Positions 35,861 to 44,878 of a DNA stretch of 64,000 bases are shown here, piece after piece (the stretch's first letter is position 1; every line of letters starts with the position of its first letter). The position numbers and the translations under genes are program-made. Origin of the DNA: Nannocystis punicea (lineage in GTDB: Bacteria; Myxococcota_A; Polyangia; Nannocystales; Nannocystaceae); contig NZ_CP114040.1 in the NCBI RefSeq assembly GCF_026965555.1, positions 10,080,001-10,144,000 on the forward strand. Reading direction: 5' to 3'. A model generated the notes under the pieces. The model made no database searches. It saw nothing but the letters and a program-made list of their open reading frames with translations, and was not told the origin of the DNA.

Positions 35861-37017
35861 TGCCTGTCCTTCGGGACATCCTCACCCGGGCAGCGCCGAC
35901 CACGGCGCTGCTGGGCGCCCTCGCGTGGACGCCGACGACCCGGGCCGGCAACGTCGGCCTGCCGCGCACGCCCGTCCAGCACAAGGACGAGGTCTGCCTG
36001 ACCCGGGTCGACCGCAGCGTCGACCCGGTCGTGCACCTCGAGTACACGATCCCCTCGGTCGACATCTGCCTCACGCCCGACGAGCCGGCCGACAGCCGCA
36101 CCCACCAGTTCGTCGCCTTCTGCCGCGACGCCCCGCCGGAGTCGATCCCCCACTGGCTGAGCCTGGCCGACGTCCAGGCCAACATCGACTCCGGCTACTT
36201 CGACCCGGCCGAGCTGAAGCCGAACCAGATCGTCGAGGACACCGACTACTTCGCCGATTGCTGGTTTCCGATCACCACCGCCGCCGAGCGCCGGCCGATC
36301 ACCTGCGAGGCCGCGCGACCGGGCGTCGACTGGGACACCTCCGCCCTCGCGCCCGGCGCCTACTTCGTCGCCGGTTACACCTACGAGCCCACCCTCAACG
36401 ACTGGACGCCGCGCCGCGGGGTGTTCCGCGTGCACGACGGTGACCTCGCCGCCGCCCCGCCGGCCGCGGCGATCTTCACCCACACGGTCGACGTGTGGTA
36501 CGGCGACCCGGTGCGGCTGGCCGCGTGCGTCGACGCGATGCCCGGCTCGACCTGGCGGCTCGAGTTCGCCGAGATGCCCGACGAGCCCCGGCTCGAGCTC
36601 GACTGGCAGACCCTGCTCCCGGTCGCGCCGGTCGAGTCCACCGACTTCGACATCGAGTTCGTGCTCGACGACGCCCACGCCGACGTCCGCCTGCACGTGC
36701 GCCTGGTCGTCGAGGACCCGGAGGGCCGCACGACCATCGCCCACATGCCCACCCCGGGCACCGTGCTGATGCGCAAGCAGACCGGCGTGACCGGCAGCGG
36801 CGGCGACGAGCCGAACGACTTCGACTTCTGCCGCGACAACCCGGCCGCCGACAAGCTGCCGGATTGCGGCCAGCCGAGCGAACCCGAGACGTCGGGCGAG
36901 ACCCCCGAGGACCCGGCCGACGGCTGCGCCTGCAGCTCCACGCCCAGCCCCGGCCCGGGTTCGCTGATGGCGCTCGTCCTCCTCGCGTGCGGTCGTCGCC
37001 GCTGTCGCTGGGCATAG
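35860..37017 (+). CDS. secreted protein with MYXO-CTERM-like anchor
   Basis: 385 residues starting at 35860; the ATG overlaps the previous stop (TGATG). An export signal is likely in the first 30 residues. The body contains ten or more Cys residues and looks beta-rich. The C-terminus (DGCACSS, Pro/Gly spacer, SLMALVLLACGRRRCR) has the Cys, hydrophobic helix and Arg cluster of MYXO-CTERM surface-anchoring signals. It would be sorted to the outer membrane, probably with the two NHL lipoproteins. The start lies 4 bp from the palindrome CTGTCC-TTCG-GGACAT, read as VLRDI. Confidence 0.8.
   Translation: MPVLRDILTRAAPTTALLGALAWTPTTRAGNVGLPRTPVQHKDEVCLTRVDRSVDPVVHLEYTIPSVDICLTPDEPADSRTHQFVAFCRDAPPESIPHWLSLADVQANIDSGYFDPAELKPNQIVEDTDYFADCWFPITTAAERRPITCEAARPGVDWDTSALAPGAYFVAGYTYEPTLNDWTPRRGVFRVHDGDLAAAPPAAAIFTHTVDVWYGDPVRLAACVDAMPGSTWRLEFAEMPDEPRLELDWQTLLPVAPVESTDFDIEFVLDDAHADVRLHVRLVVEDPEGRTTIAHMPTPGTVLMRKQTGVTGSGGDEPNDFDFCRDNPAADKLPDCGQPSEPETSGETPEDPADGCACSSTPSPGPGSLMALVLLACGRRRCRWA
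35864..35879. repeat. palindrome element at start of MYXO-CTERM gene
   Basis: CTGTCC-TTCG-GGACAT, 4 bp after the start codon begins. Confidence 0.88.
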
Positions 37018-37088
37018 AGCGCTGAATGTGGCGTTGCCGAGCCGGCGCCGGACGAGCACGAACATCCAGGGTCAGACCGACCGTCACG

Positions 37089-38675
37089 TCAGGGGAAGCT
37101 GACGTCCACGCTGATGCTGACGGTGGCGTCGTTGCCGAGCGGCGGATCGGCGTAGCTCTTGCCGTCGTCGTCCGTCGCCGTACCGCTGACCCGGTCGATA
37201 TGCGTGAGGACGAACGCGCCGGTCAGCGGATCGAACACGGGCGACGCGACGATTCGACCGACGAACGAGCAGCTGTACGAGCCATTGGGAGCGATCGTCG
37301 CCGGCAGCGTTCCGGCGCCCCCGCTGGCGATCGGCACGCCGCAGGTCGTGCTGACCACTTGCTCGAAGCCGCCGCCGGCGGCGTGCGCCGCGGTGATGCT
37401 GCCGAACTTGTTGTCCACGAGGGTGTTCAGCGTCAGGACGTCGCCCACGGTGGTCGGATTGTTGACGATCACGTTGAAGCGCACGTCCATCTGGGTGACC
37501 ACGTTCGTCACCGCCACCGCGTCCTTGAGCAGGTTCGGATTGGCCGGAGTGTCCTCGTACGTGACCTCCGCGTCATCATCGCCGCACGCGGGATCGCCGT
37601 TCACATCGACGCCGCAGACCTCGACGAGGTCGATGACCGAATCGCCGGAATCACCAGGGGGCATCGCCACGGTGAAGCTGCACACGTACGGATTGTTGAC
37701 GGTCGTGGGATCGGCGTCGGGGACATTGCCCGCCTGGATCTTCACCTTGGCGCAGGTCGTGGAGACGATATCGTCGTGGCCTGCAGTGGTGATGTCGCCG
37801 TAGACGCTGTCGAGCAAGGACGTCAGCGTGATCGCGGTGACCTGCGCGTCGTTGTGCACTTCGACCGTGTAGGTCACCTGCCCGCCCTGCTCCGGGACCG
37901 TCAGTGGAGACGCGGTCTTCTTCACCGTGATCCCCGGCGGCTCGGTGAACACGTCGATATCCAGGACGCCGCAGTTGCACTTCGACGGCGACCCGGGATA
38001 GGCGTCCCACTGGGCGGCCGTGGTAAACACGGTCGTGTCGCAGAGAGTGTCCGCTCCGGGCTGTCGCCAGGTCGTACAGAACGGTAGATTGACCCCGTCG
38101 CCCTCGGGGTCGTTACACCTGGCGGTGATCGTCTGGGAGAACACCTGCGGGGTCGCCTCGCTGGTGATGTCACCGCAGATATCTCCCGAATTGGCTTGCC
38201 CGTCTTTCGGGCTCAGGATGAACGTCGACGAATTGGCGGCGGTGAGCACGTTGGCCTCGCATACGCCCGTCAGCGCCAGGTCGCCGTTGGGGTCGCCGTC
38301 GACGGAGACGTAGAGGCCGAGGTCCACCCGCTCCTGGGCGGTCAGCGGCATGGCGTAGTCGGCAGTGAAGGTGAAGTCCTGCCCGGAGACGCAGGTCAGC
38401 TGTCCCTGCGCGTTCGGATTCTGACAGCCATCGCCGTCCGGGTCCTGAGGACCACCGGGGGCCACATGCACGCAGATCTTCGACACCGACGAGAGGGTCA
38501 CGTCATTGGCGGAACAGGTCAGCTTCTGCTTGTTCCCGTGTGCATTCCACACCTCTTGCATGCAAGCATCGGCGTACACCGGCCTCGCCCCCAGGAGCAA
38601 CGCCCCCGCACCGATGATGGCCATCGACATGCCGGTGACCCACCGGGGCAAACCACATCGAATCGTCATTGTCAT
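37089..38675 (-). CDS. secreted protein with DUF11-like repeats
   Basis: 528 residues from the ATG at 38675, preceded by GAAAGGA. The signal peptide spans about 1-36 (VTGMSMAIIGAGALLLGARPVYA). Residues 250-370 and 375-520 are two similar beta-sandwich units; the first opens with GITVKKTASPLTVPEQGGQV and has TYTVEVHNDAQ, the hallmark of the DUF11/conserved-repeat domain found in cell-surface proteins. The N-terminal 200 residues are Cys-containing and not recognised. Codon use is less extreme than in neighbours, with more A/T third positions, suggesting recent acquisition. Confidence 0.85.
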   Translation of the reverse strand: MTMTIRCGLPRWVTGMSMAIIGAGALLLGARPVYADACMQEVWNAHGNKQKLTCSANDVTLSSVSKICVHVAPGGPQDPDGDGCQNPNAQGQLTCVSGQDFTFTADYAMPLTAQERVDLGLYVSVDGDPNGDLALTGVCEANVLTAANSSTFILSPKDGQANSGDICGDITSEATPQVFSQTITARCNDPEGDGVNLPFCTTWRQPGADTLCDTTVFTTAAQWDAYPGSPSKCNCGVLDIDVFTEPPGITVKKTASPLTVPEQGGQVTYTVEVHNDAQVTAITLTSLLDSVYGDITTAGHDDIVSTTCAKVKIQAGNVPDADPTTVNNPYVCSFTVAMPPGDSGDSVIDLVEVCGVDVNGDPACGDDDAEVTYEDTPANPNLLKDAVAVTNVVTQMDVRFNVIVNNPTTVGDVLTLNTLVDNKFGSITAAHAAGGGFEQVVSTTCGVPIASGGAGTLPATIAPNGSYSCSFVGRIVASPVFDPLTGAFVLTHIDRVSGTATDDDGKSYADPPLGNDATVSISVDVSFP

Positions 38676-39423
38676 GTCGCTCGATCCTTTCATTCGTCCA
38701 TGCAGGCCGCTCCGACTTCGTCGTCCGCGTGAATCACGACCTCGTGCCAGCAGACCTCGCAGCCGAGCAGCGTACGGGCACAAGCATGGCTCAGGTTGTA
38801 CCGGAGGCCGTGAGCGCGATGATGGAGAACACGGGTTGACTGCATCCTGCGAGGGTGTCGCACAACGCCGTCCCGGGCGGCTTCGCGAACGATCCGCGGG
38901 CATTCTCATCTTCCACGACCGCTCGTCGCTGTCTCTGTGCGCCCTTGCTCATTCGCGGCCGCTGCGTCTCGGACGAGCCGGCAGCATGTCTCGCGGGCCA
39001 TGTCCTCTCCGTCAGGAGCCGTCGGTCATCACACCCGCCGGCTCGGCCGAGCCCCCGCTCGCGCTGCGGGATCACGATCCGTGACAGCGCGAGACTGACA
39101 GCGAGATCGAGCAGACGACGGCGTCCGCCCGGCCCCGGCGACGGCGGCGCCGATCGGTCTCGTACCCGCGTTCCGGACCGCTCTCGCGGCCCGCAGGCAG
39201 GCGGGTCCCCCGCCGCGCGAATCATCGACCATGCCGACGGGTACCAGGTCCTGCCGCGTCCGCTGGCGCTCTCGAATGCAGGCCGGTCATCACCTGCTCG
39301 CGCACGACTCTCGACCGCACCCGCTCCATACCTCGCGAACGACCGGCAGTCCTTCGCGTGATCCGGGCGAGGCGTCGCGGCGCTGTGCGCCGATTCGCAT
39401 CCTCGCCCGGAGCTACCCGCCGC
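38676..39423. other. intergenic region
   Basis: About 750 bp without a supportable gene; open frames here lack family or start signals. It contains one degenerate palindrome block (38985-39018: CATGTCTCGCGGGCCATGTCC) and a promoter-like, less GC-rich stretch upstream of 38675. No RNA gene was recognised. Confidence 0.5.
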
Positions 39424-40227
39424 TCACCCCCCGAAGCGGCCGAGCCATTCGGATGTCCTATTAAACATGTCCTCGACGCCAGGTGCCACGAACAGCTGCG
39501 GCTGCAGGTCGGCGGGCGAGTACTCGGTCGCAGCGATCGCGTCGAGGTCGAACGCGCGGTGCTCGGTGTGCAGCACCCCGCGCTCGATCTCCTCGACCGA
39601 CGACAGCAGGCCGGCGCCGAACGCTCGCACCTCGCCGGCGTCGCGGACCAGGCCGAACTCGAGCGTGAACCAGTACACGCGCTCGATCGCCGACAGCTCC
39701 GCCTCGCTCGCGCGCAGGGCCGCGCGGCCGAAGCTGCGACTCAGGGCGGCCACGCGCGGGTCGGCGAGGCTCGCCGCGTGGCCGACCAGCTCGTGGATCA
39801 CGTCGGGCTCGGGCGTGTACCACGGGCGGCTGGCGTGGCGGATGTACTGCGTCGACAAGAAGGTATCGGCGGCCAGGGCGGCCAGGAATTCGCGGGCGCC
39901 GATCAGCCCCGCGACGGGTCGCAGGCGCATGCCCGAGGCCGCGCGCAGGCGCGCCGACACGCCGGCGAGCTGGGGGATGTGGCCGGTCGCCAGCGGGAAG
40001 CGCCCCAGCATCGCCTGCACCTCGCGGGCGGCGAAGCGGCGGTGCAGCGGCGCCAGGGCGGTCGTCACGGTCCGCCACACCGCGTGCTCGGCGGCGGTAT
40101 ACGGCGCGTCGGGGATGGCGCCATCGCCCGCGTAGCTGTCGGCGATCCGCGCGATCTGGTCGCGCCGGGCGCGGTACGAGCGGTCGTGGAAGCCGGGGTG
40201 GTCGGGATCGAGGTCGACGTTGAACAT
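39424..40227 (-). CDS. phhA: phenylalanine 4-monooxygenase (aromatic amino acid hydroxylase)
   Basis: 267 residues, the size of bacterial monomeric enzymes without a regulatory domain. Iron ligands are present: His145 and His150 in PDVIHELVGH and Glu190 in VYWFTLEFGL. The pterin-site motif RPWYTPEPD precedes them. It hydroxylates phenylalanine to tyrosine with tetrahydrobiopterin. A palindromic block, GGATGTCCTATTAAACATGTCC, lies in the last codons (39451-39472), where it alters a non-catalytic tail. Confidence 0.93.
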   Translation of the reverse strand: MFNVDLDPDHPGFHDRSYRARRDQIARIADSYAGDGAIPDAPYTAAEHAVWRTVTTALAPLHRRFAAREVQAMLGRFPLATGHIPQLAGVSARLRAASGMRLRPVAGLIGAREFLAALAADTFLSTQYIRHASRPWYTPEPDVIHELVGHAASLADPRVAALSRSFGRAALRASEAELSAIERVYWFTLEFGLVRDAGEVRAFGAGLLSSVEEIERGVLHTEHRAFDLDAIAATEYSPADLQPQLFVAPGVEDMFNRTSEWLGRFGG

Positions 40228-40284
40228 ATTGGCCTGCTGGGGGTTTGGGGGACTCCCGCGGCAGGCCGTTCGCACACGACGAAA

Positions 40285-40310
40285 GGGGCCTGCCCTCCGC
40301 GGGCGGCCCC
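40285..40310 (-). terminator. hairpin terminator, minus strand
   Basis: GGGGCC / GGCCCC arms with an inner CCC/GGG stem, followed on the minus strand by TTTCGTCG. It lies downstream of the membrane protein gene at 40476 and could end that operon before phhA. The T-run is short. Confidence 0.5.
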
Positions 40311-40475
40311 TCGTTGGCGCGACGAGGTGCTACGCCCGCGCGCCGTAATAGCGATAACCACCCACGAGGGCGGCATCGATACGGGTCACGAGGGCGAGGC
40401 TCACGACGATCAGTCTGCCGCGGGGCGGCGACGCGGTCAACCGGCGCCTGCGCCGCCGCGTCGCCCGCGTCACGA

Positions 40476-40934
40476 TCAGGCGCCGAGGCCGGCCAGGGCG
40501 TCGTGGAGCCGCTCGAGGAGCAGGCCGAACGCGAACCACACCGGCGCGTAGTCGAGCCGCACCAGCCCGTGGACGTGCCAGCGCGCGTAGCTGTAGTCCC
40601 ACGGGCAGCGGCCGGACGCGGCGCGGAGCAGGCGGCCGAACGCGTACTCGACCGCGAAGATGGCCGCGGTCCACAGCGCGCCGCGGACCGGCCACGGGAG
40701 GTGGCGGATCCACTCGTGACATGGCTCGAAGGCCAGGCCGCCCATTCCGTACAGCGGGAACATCCACAGGTAGGTGTGACCGGCCAGCTTCCACCGCTCG
40801 GGCGGCGTCATCTTGACGCGCACGCGCGGGTCGAGCGGATCCTTGCGGGTGCCGCTGACCAGCTCGTACGCGGCGGTCCATACGATCTCGGCCGCCCAGC
40901 CGATCACCCCGTAGACGAGGAATCGCAGCAGCAC
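40476..40934 (-). CDS. small membrane protein, putative ABC-transporter type IV family
   Basis: 152 residues from a GTG that follows the preceding stop TAG directly. Four hydrophobic segments are seen. FLVYGVIGWAAEIVWTA, LWMFPLYGMGG and PWDYSYARW fit the CmpB-like PF06541 family of predicted permeases, whose function is not established. It is translationally coupled to the CAP-domain lipoprotein. Confidence 0.8.
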   Translation of the reverse strand: MLLRFLVYGVIGWAAEIVWTAAYELVSGTRKDPLDPRVRVKMTPPERWKLAGHTYLWMFPLYGMGGLAFEPCHEWIRHLPWPVRGALWTAAIFAVEYAFGRLLRAASGRCPWDYSYARWHVHGLVRLDYAPVWFAFGLLLERLHDALAGLGA

Positions 40935-42647
40935 CTAGCGCGCCCCCACGGCGACGATGACGATCAGCGACCCGACGTCCTTGCCCTTGGCGACCTTGGC
41001 GATCCCGACCCCGACCGCCCCCGCGACCGGCTCGGACCACAGCTGGAAGCCGTCGAGCGAGGCGAAGCTCGGCGCCAGCACGCGGTGGGTCTCGACGCGG
41101 GCGAAGCGGTGCTGCTCGAGCATCGCGTCGTACTGCTTGGTCACGCGGCTCTCGTTGCCGGCGGCGATGCCGTCGGCGAACGCCTGCGCCGCCTCCGACA
41201 GGCCGCGGTGCCAGGCGATCGCGGCCAGGCCCTTCTGGTCGCGCAGGGCGTCGACGCGGTCGCGCAGCGCCTTGGGCATGTCGGACGTCGGCGCGTCGGC
41301 GCCGACCTTCGAGTAGTAGTTCTGCGTCAGCAGGATCGGTCGCGGCGCGTCCTTGGCCTCGGTCTCGGGCGGGGCGATGACCACGCCGATGCCGACGTGC
41401 GTCACGTCGGTGGCGAGGATGTTGACGCGGTGGCCGGGGCTCTGCATGAGGCCCTGATGGATGGCCCACGGCCCGTAGCCGCGGGCCACGTTCTCGCGCA
41501 CCACCGCCGACTTCACCCCGGCGCGGCCGAAGCGGTCGTCGACGTCGCCGGTGCTCGGCGAGGTGTGGCCGACGAACCCGCTGCGCAGCATGTCCTCGCT
41601 GTGGGCCTGGGCGATCGCCGCCGCCTGGTTGTCCCACTGCAGGAGCGGCAGCCCCTGGCGCGCGCGCGTGTCGTTGAGCGCCGCGAAGTTGGCGCGCGCG
41701 ACCTCGCCGGCGTCGACGCTGGCATCCATCTGCTCGACCTCGACGCGCAGCGCCCCCGGCGGGTCCTCGCCGCAGTACAGCGGGAAGTTGGCCACGACCT
41801 CGGGCCCGTATGTCCCTTCGGCCAGGACCTCGACCTGGTAGGCCCCGCCCCCGCGCTCGCACGAGAACTGGCCGACGAACTCGCCGCGCGAGATCTTGGC
41901 CGGGATCGGCGTCCACCGGCCCTGCGGGTCGAACACCTCGAACGACGGGCTGTGCCGCTTGCCCAGCAGGCGCCCGCGGATCTCCGCGCGCCCGTTCGCC
42001 GGCAGCGTCTTGGCCATCGGCTCGATCGCCGCCCCGCGCTCCGTCAGCGCCACCACCAGCCGCGTCGTCCCGTCGGGCAGCGTCGACACCCCGGCCCCGA
42101 AGTACACCCCGCCGCGCGTCAGCTGGCGCACCGACTCGCGCGCCGCCTTCGCCAGCATCGCGATCGCCTCGCGGCAGCTCGCGCTGACCTGATCGCCGCA
42201 CGGCGCCCCGTCGGGCGGCAGCTCCGAGATCGCCAGCCGCGGCGGCGGGTCGTACAGGCCGACCCACGAGGTGATGCCGGTGATCAGCGCCCCCGGCACG
42301 TTGGTGCGGTCGGGCGCGGTGCGGGCCAGCTCGCGGGCGGCCCGCGACAGCCCGGGGTCGTGCCGCAGCCCCGCGCCGCCGACCGCCTCCATCAGCGCCG
42401 ACTCGGCCGCGCTCAGCTTCTGCTCGACCGGCGTGCCGTAGCGCGGGGTCGCGGCGGTCGACAGCCGCACGTCCTCGACCGCGACGGAGATCCCGCGCAC
42501 CCGCGGGGCCGAGGTGGCGCCGTCGGCCAGCACGCCGCCGGCCCCGCCGCTCCCGCCGCTCCCGCCGCCGGACGAGCCGGCGCAACCTGTCTGTACGAAC
42601 ATGCTCGCAAGGACAAGTCCCAACGCACATGTCTTCAAGTTCAGCAT
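40935..42647 (-). CDS. CAP-domain (SCP-like) lipoprotein
   Basis: 570 residues. The signal peptide ends in QTGC and is followed by a Gly/Ser linker. The C-terminal half contains a CAP domain (about 320-450) with the conserved HSEDM, GHTSPSTGD, ENVARGYG and HRVNIL motifs that bind lipids, sterols or cations. The N-terminal half is unassigned. Overlapping palindrome-like sequence forms part of the signal peptide DNA (42586-42640: ACATGT and AAGGACAAGTCC), translated as LKTCALGLVLASMFVQ. Confidence 0.88.
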   Translation of the reverse strand: MLNLKTCALGLVLASMFVQTGCAGSSGGGSGGSGGAGGVLADGATSAPRVRGISVAVEDVRLSTAATPRYGTPVEQKLSAAESALMEAVGGAGLRHDPGLSRAARELARTAPDRTNVPGALITGITSWVGLYDPPPRLAISELPPDGAPCGDQVSASCREAIAMLAKAARESVRQLTRGGVYFGAGVSTLPDGTTRLVVALTERGAAIEPMAKTLPANGRAEIRGRLLGKRHSPSFEVFDPQGRWTPIPAKISRGEFVGQFSCERGGGAYQVEVLAEGTYGPEVVANFPLYCGEDPPGALRVEVEQMDASVDAGEVARANFAALNDTRARQGLPLLQWDNQAAAIAQAHSEDMLRSGFVGHTSPSTGDVDDRFGRAGVKSAVVRENVARGYGPWAIHQGLMQSPGHRVNILATDVTHVGIGVVIAPPETEAKDAPRPILLTQNYYSKVGADAPTSDMPKALRDRVDALRDQKGLAAIAWHRGLSEAAQAFADGIAAGNESRVTKQYDAMLEQHRFARVETHRVLAPSFASLDGFQLWSEPVAGAVGVGIAKVAKGKDVGSLIVIVAVGAR

Positions 42648-42654
42648 CGTCCCC

Positions 42655-43908
42655 TCACTCGAGCCGCAGCACCGCCGCGTTGTCCCAGGCGTGGAAGTCG
42701 GGCGCGCGGGTCGGGCTGAGCGACAGGCCGACGGCCCGCTTGCGCCCGACCCGCTCGAGCCGGAACGCGTTGACCCGCAGCTGCATTCCCGCGCGCGGCG
42801 GGCAGGCCAGCTCGGTCTCGGCGCACAGCTCGTCCCAGGGGATCGCCACCTCGACGACGAAGCCGCGGTCGCGGTCGCGCGCGGCGTTCACCGTGCCGTC
42901 CGCCCGCACCGCCGTCTCCCAGCGCGAATCCCACGCCTCGTCGCCGGCGCGGTAGCGCGGGAAGCGGGCGTCGAAGGTCACCCCGCGCGCCGACACCTGG
43001 TACTCGAGATAGCGCCGGCCCTCGCCCGTGGCCGCGACGAACAGCTCGAACGCCTCCTGCTTGTACAGCGGGTCGTCCTGCTGCGCGTACTCGGTCCACA
43101 GGTCGTCGTCGGGCACGTCGGCGGCGGCGTACAGGAATTCGTCGTCCCAGGCGAACGCGACCCGCGTGCCGAGCTCCGGCGCCAGCGAGCCGAGCGAGCC
43201 CGCCTGCGCCGGCGCCCTGGCCGAGGGGTCGGGCTCGCCGTCGAGCGAGAGCGTCAGCGGCACGCCGGCCTGGGCGGTCCACGTCGGCTCGTCGAGCACG
43301 CCGTCGACCGCGATCGCGCTCGCCCGCGCCGCGGTGATCTGCAGCGGTCCGCCGGCCACTCGCACTGCCGCGAGGATCGCCGCGCCGTCGGCCCGCCGCG
43401 GCCCCGCGACCGCGACGTCGCCGACCAGCTCGGCCACGATCACCGCGTGGCTCGCGTGCCACGGCGACGCCAGCGGCAGCTCGACCGCCACCTCCTCGAC
43501 CGGCCCCGCGAGCTCGACGAAGCGGTCGCGCGGGTCGTCGACCTGGCCCCTCGGCACGCTCGTCTGGCCGCGCGCTTCTTGCAGCCCCGCGATCTGCGGC
43601 GCCCGCAAACCGACCCGCAGCCGCGCGCCCGCGCCGATGCCCGTGGCCGTGAAGCGCACCTGGATCGCCTCGCCCGCATGCGCCTCGGCCGGCGCGATCT
43701 GCCGCGGCCCGATCGTCGCCCCGCCCGCGAACTTCACCTCGCCATCGAAGCGCTGCCCGCCCTGCGGGTCGGCGAAGTCGACCGCGCGCAGCACCGGCTC
43801 GGCCGGCGGCTCGGCCCGCTCCGCCGGCCCGCGCGGGTCGCCGCCGCAGCCCGACGCCGCGACGAGATGTCCGAAGAGACAGCTCGCCGCGAGGCCCGTC
43901 AGGCGCAT
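42655..43908 (-). CDS. lipoprotein with carbohydrate-binding family 9-like domain
   Basis: 417 residues. The signal peptide ends in ASGC. The C-terminal domain (about 200-415) begins with DGVLDEPTW, followed by AFAWDDEFLYAAADVPDDDLW, YKQEAFELFV and DRGFVVEVAIPWDEL. This is the carbohydrate-binding module 9-like/DOMON-related sandwich often found on bacterial surfaces. The N-terminal part is beta-rich and unknown. It lies upstream of the CAP-domain gene in the same orientation with a 7-bp gap. Confidence 0.82.
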   Translation of the reverse strand: MRLTGLAASCLFGHLVAASGCGGDPRGPAERAEPPAEPVLRAVDFADPQGGQRFDGEVKFAGGATIGPRQIAPAEAHAGEAIQVRFTATGIGAGARLRVGLRAPQIAGLQEARGQTSVPRGQVDDPRDRFVELAGPVEEVAVELPLASPWHASHAVIVAELVGDVAVAGPRRADGAAILAAVRVAGGPLQITAARASAIAVDGVLDEPTWTAQAGVPLTLSLDGEPDPSARAPAQAGSLGSLAPELGTRVAFAWDDEFLYAAADVPDDDLWTEYAQQDDPLYKQEAFELFVAATGEGRRYLEYQVSARGVTFDARFPRYRAGDEAWDSRWETAVRADGTVNAARDRDRGFVVEVAIPWDELCAETELACPPRAGMQLRVNAFRLERVGRKRAVGLSLSPTRAPDFHAWDNAAVLRLE

Positions 43909-44102
43909 GGGCGCTCACGAGACCACACCGGGTCCGCCTTGGCAAGGCGACCGCCGTGAACACGCCGGAGAGCGCGGAGCGCTTTCGCACAATCATCGCA
44001 TGAACCGCTGCAGACCCGGCAAAAACCGGCGGCGCAGCCCGCGAATCGGGGCTCGACGCGCGCGCTCGCGGCGATCGGCGCGTCCGTCGCAACGCACATC
44101 AT

Positions 44103-44117
44103 ATGTCCGTAAGGACA
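44103..44117. repeat. palindrome element, intergenic
   Basis: TGTCC-GTAA-GGACA, preceded by ATA. Strict copy. Confidence 0.88.
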
Positions 44118-44178
44118 GCCCAGCTCGACGGCGATCCTCGCCGAGCGCCGCGGCTCGCAGCACGGCCGGGGCGTCACC

Positions 44179-44196
44179 CATGTCCTTCAGGACATG
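44179..44196. repeat. palindrome element, intergenic, best copy
   Basis: CATGTCC-TTCA-GGACATG with perfect 7-bp arms. Confidence 0.95.
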
Positions 44197-44284
44197 TCGC
44201 GCTCAGCTCCGGTCCTCGCACGGCGGCGGCCCCGGGCTGCCGCCCTGGCGCGGCCCGAACCGCTGCACACGCCCCTCGACCTCG

Positions 44285-44860
44285 TCATCGCCGCACCGTG
44301 AGCGTGAACTCGCGGGTCGCAGGCACGTAGCTCCCGGCCACGCCCTCGGCGAGCCGGTGCTTGAGGCTGATCCCCGGCCACTCGCAACCGTCGGAGCGGC
44401 GCAGCGGGTACGTCGCCTCCGCGAAGCCGAGCCAGGTCGCGACCGCCGCGCAGTCCATGTCCTCCGGGACATGTCCGCGAAGACCGACGCAGCGCCCGCC
44501 GCGGAACTGCAGCTGCAGCGCGTCGTCGGCGGGCGTGGCCCAGCCGTCGGCGAACCGCAGCGCGCCCAGCTGCGCCTCGATGTCCTTCTGCTCGCGCCCG
44601 AGCAGGCGCGCCGGGGCGACCTTCGCCGGCGCTGGCGCTGGCGCTTCCGGCTGCGCGCTCGCGGCCGGGTCGACTGCATCGGCCGCCGCCGGGCCCTCGC
44701 TCGCCCCCGCCGCGACCTCGGCCGTCGGCGTCGACGGGCTCACGCTCGCCGCGCTCGTCGAAGCCGGGCGCTCCGCCGAACCTGGCCCTTGCGACATGTC
44801 CTTCGAGCCCGCACAGGCCGCGAGCCCGCCGACCACCAGCCACGCGATCCGTCCTCGCAC
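44285..44860 (-). CDS. lipoprotein of unknown function
   Basis: 191 residues from a GTG start. Signal peptide with lipobox LAAC, then an Ala/Pro/Glu-rich linker (residues 20-85). The globular part (90-190) has no recognised family; two Cys (CVGLRGHV, MDCAAVATW) may form a disulfide. It starts 18 bp after the stop of the DUF5682 gene and may belong to that operon. Two palindromes fall within it, one just after the lipobox (44794-44807, KDMSQG) and one in the fold (44456-44476, GHVPEDMDC). Confidence 0.65.
   Translation of the reverse strand: MRGRIAWLVVGGLAACAGSKDMSQGPGSAERPASTSAASVSPSTPTAEVAAGASEGPAAADAVDPAASAQPEAPAPAPAKVAPARLLGREQKDIEAQLGALRFADGWATPADDALQLQFRGGRCVGLRGHVPEDMDCAAVATWLGFAEATYPLRRSDGCEWPGISLKHRLAEGVAGSYVPATREFTLTVRR
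44456..44476. repeat. palindrome element in lipoprotein gene
   Basis: CATGTCC-TCCG-GGACATG-TCC, perfect arms, in frame. Confidence 0.95.
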
Positions 44861-44878
44861 TGCGTCAGCGTGACACGC

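Larger units (their letters stand above)
43909..44284. other. intergenic region with two palindrome copies
   Basis: No supportable gene. It holds two of the best copies of the window-wide palindrome, at 44103-44117 and 44179-44196, 61 bp apart. It is otherwise Arg-codon-rich sequence with no family match. Confidence 0.6.

Noticed and set aside
38690..39420. Small genes in the gap upstream of the DUF11-like gene
   Set aside because: Candidate frames are Arg/Ser/Pro-rich with no start signal and no conserved motif.
43899..44177. A 92-residue Cys-rich minus-strand frame
   Set aside because: It overlaps the lipoprotein start and two palindrome copies; no family resemblance or ribosome-binding site.
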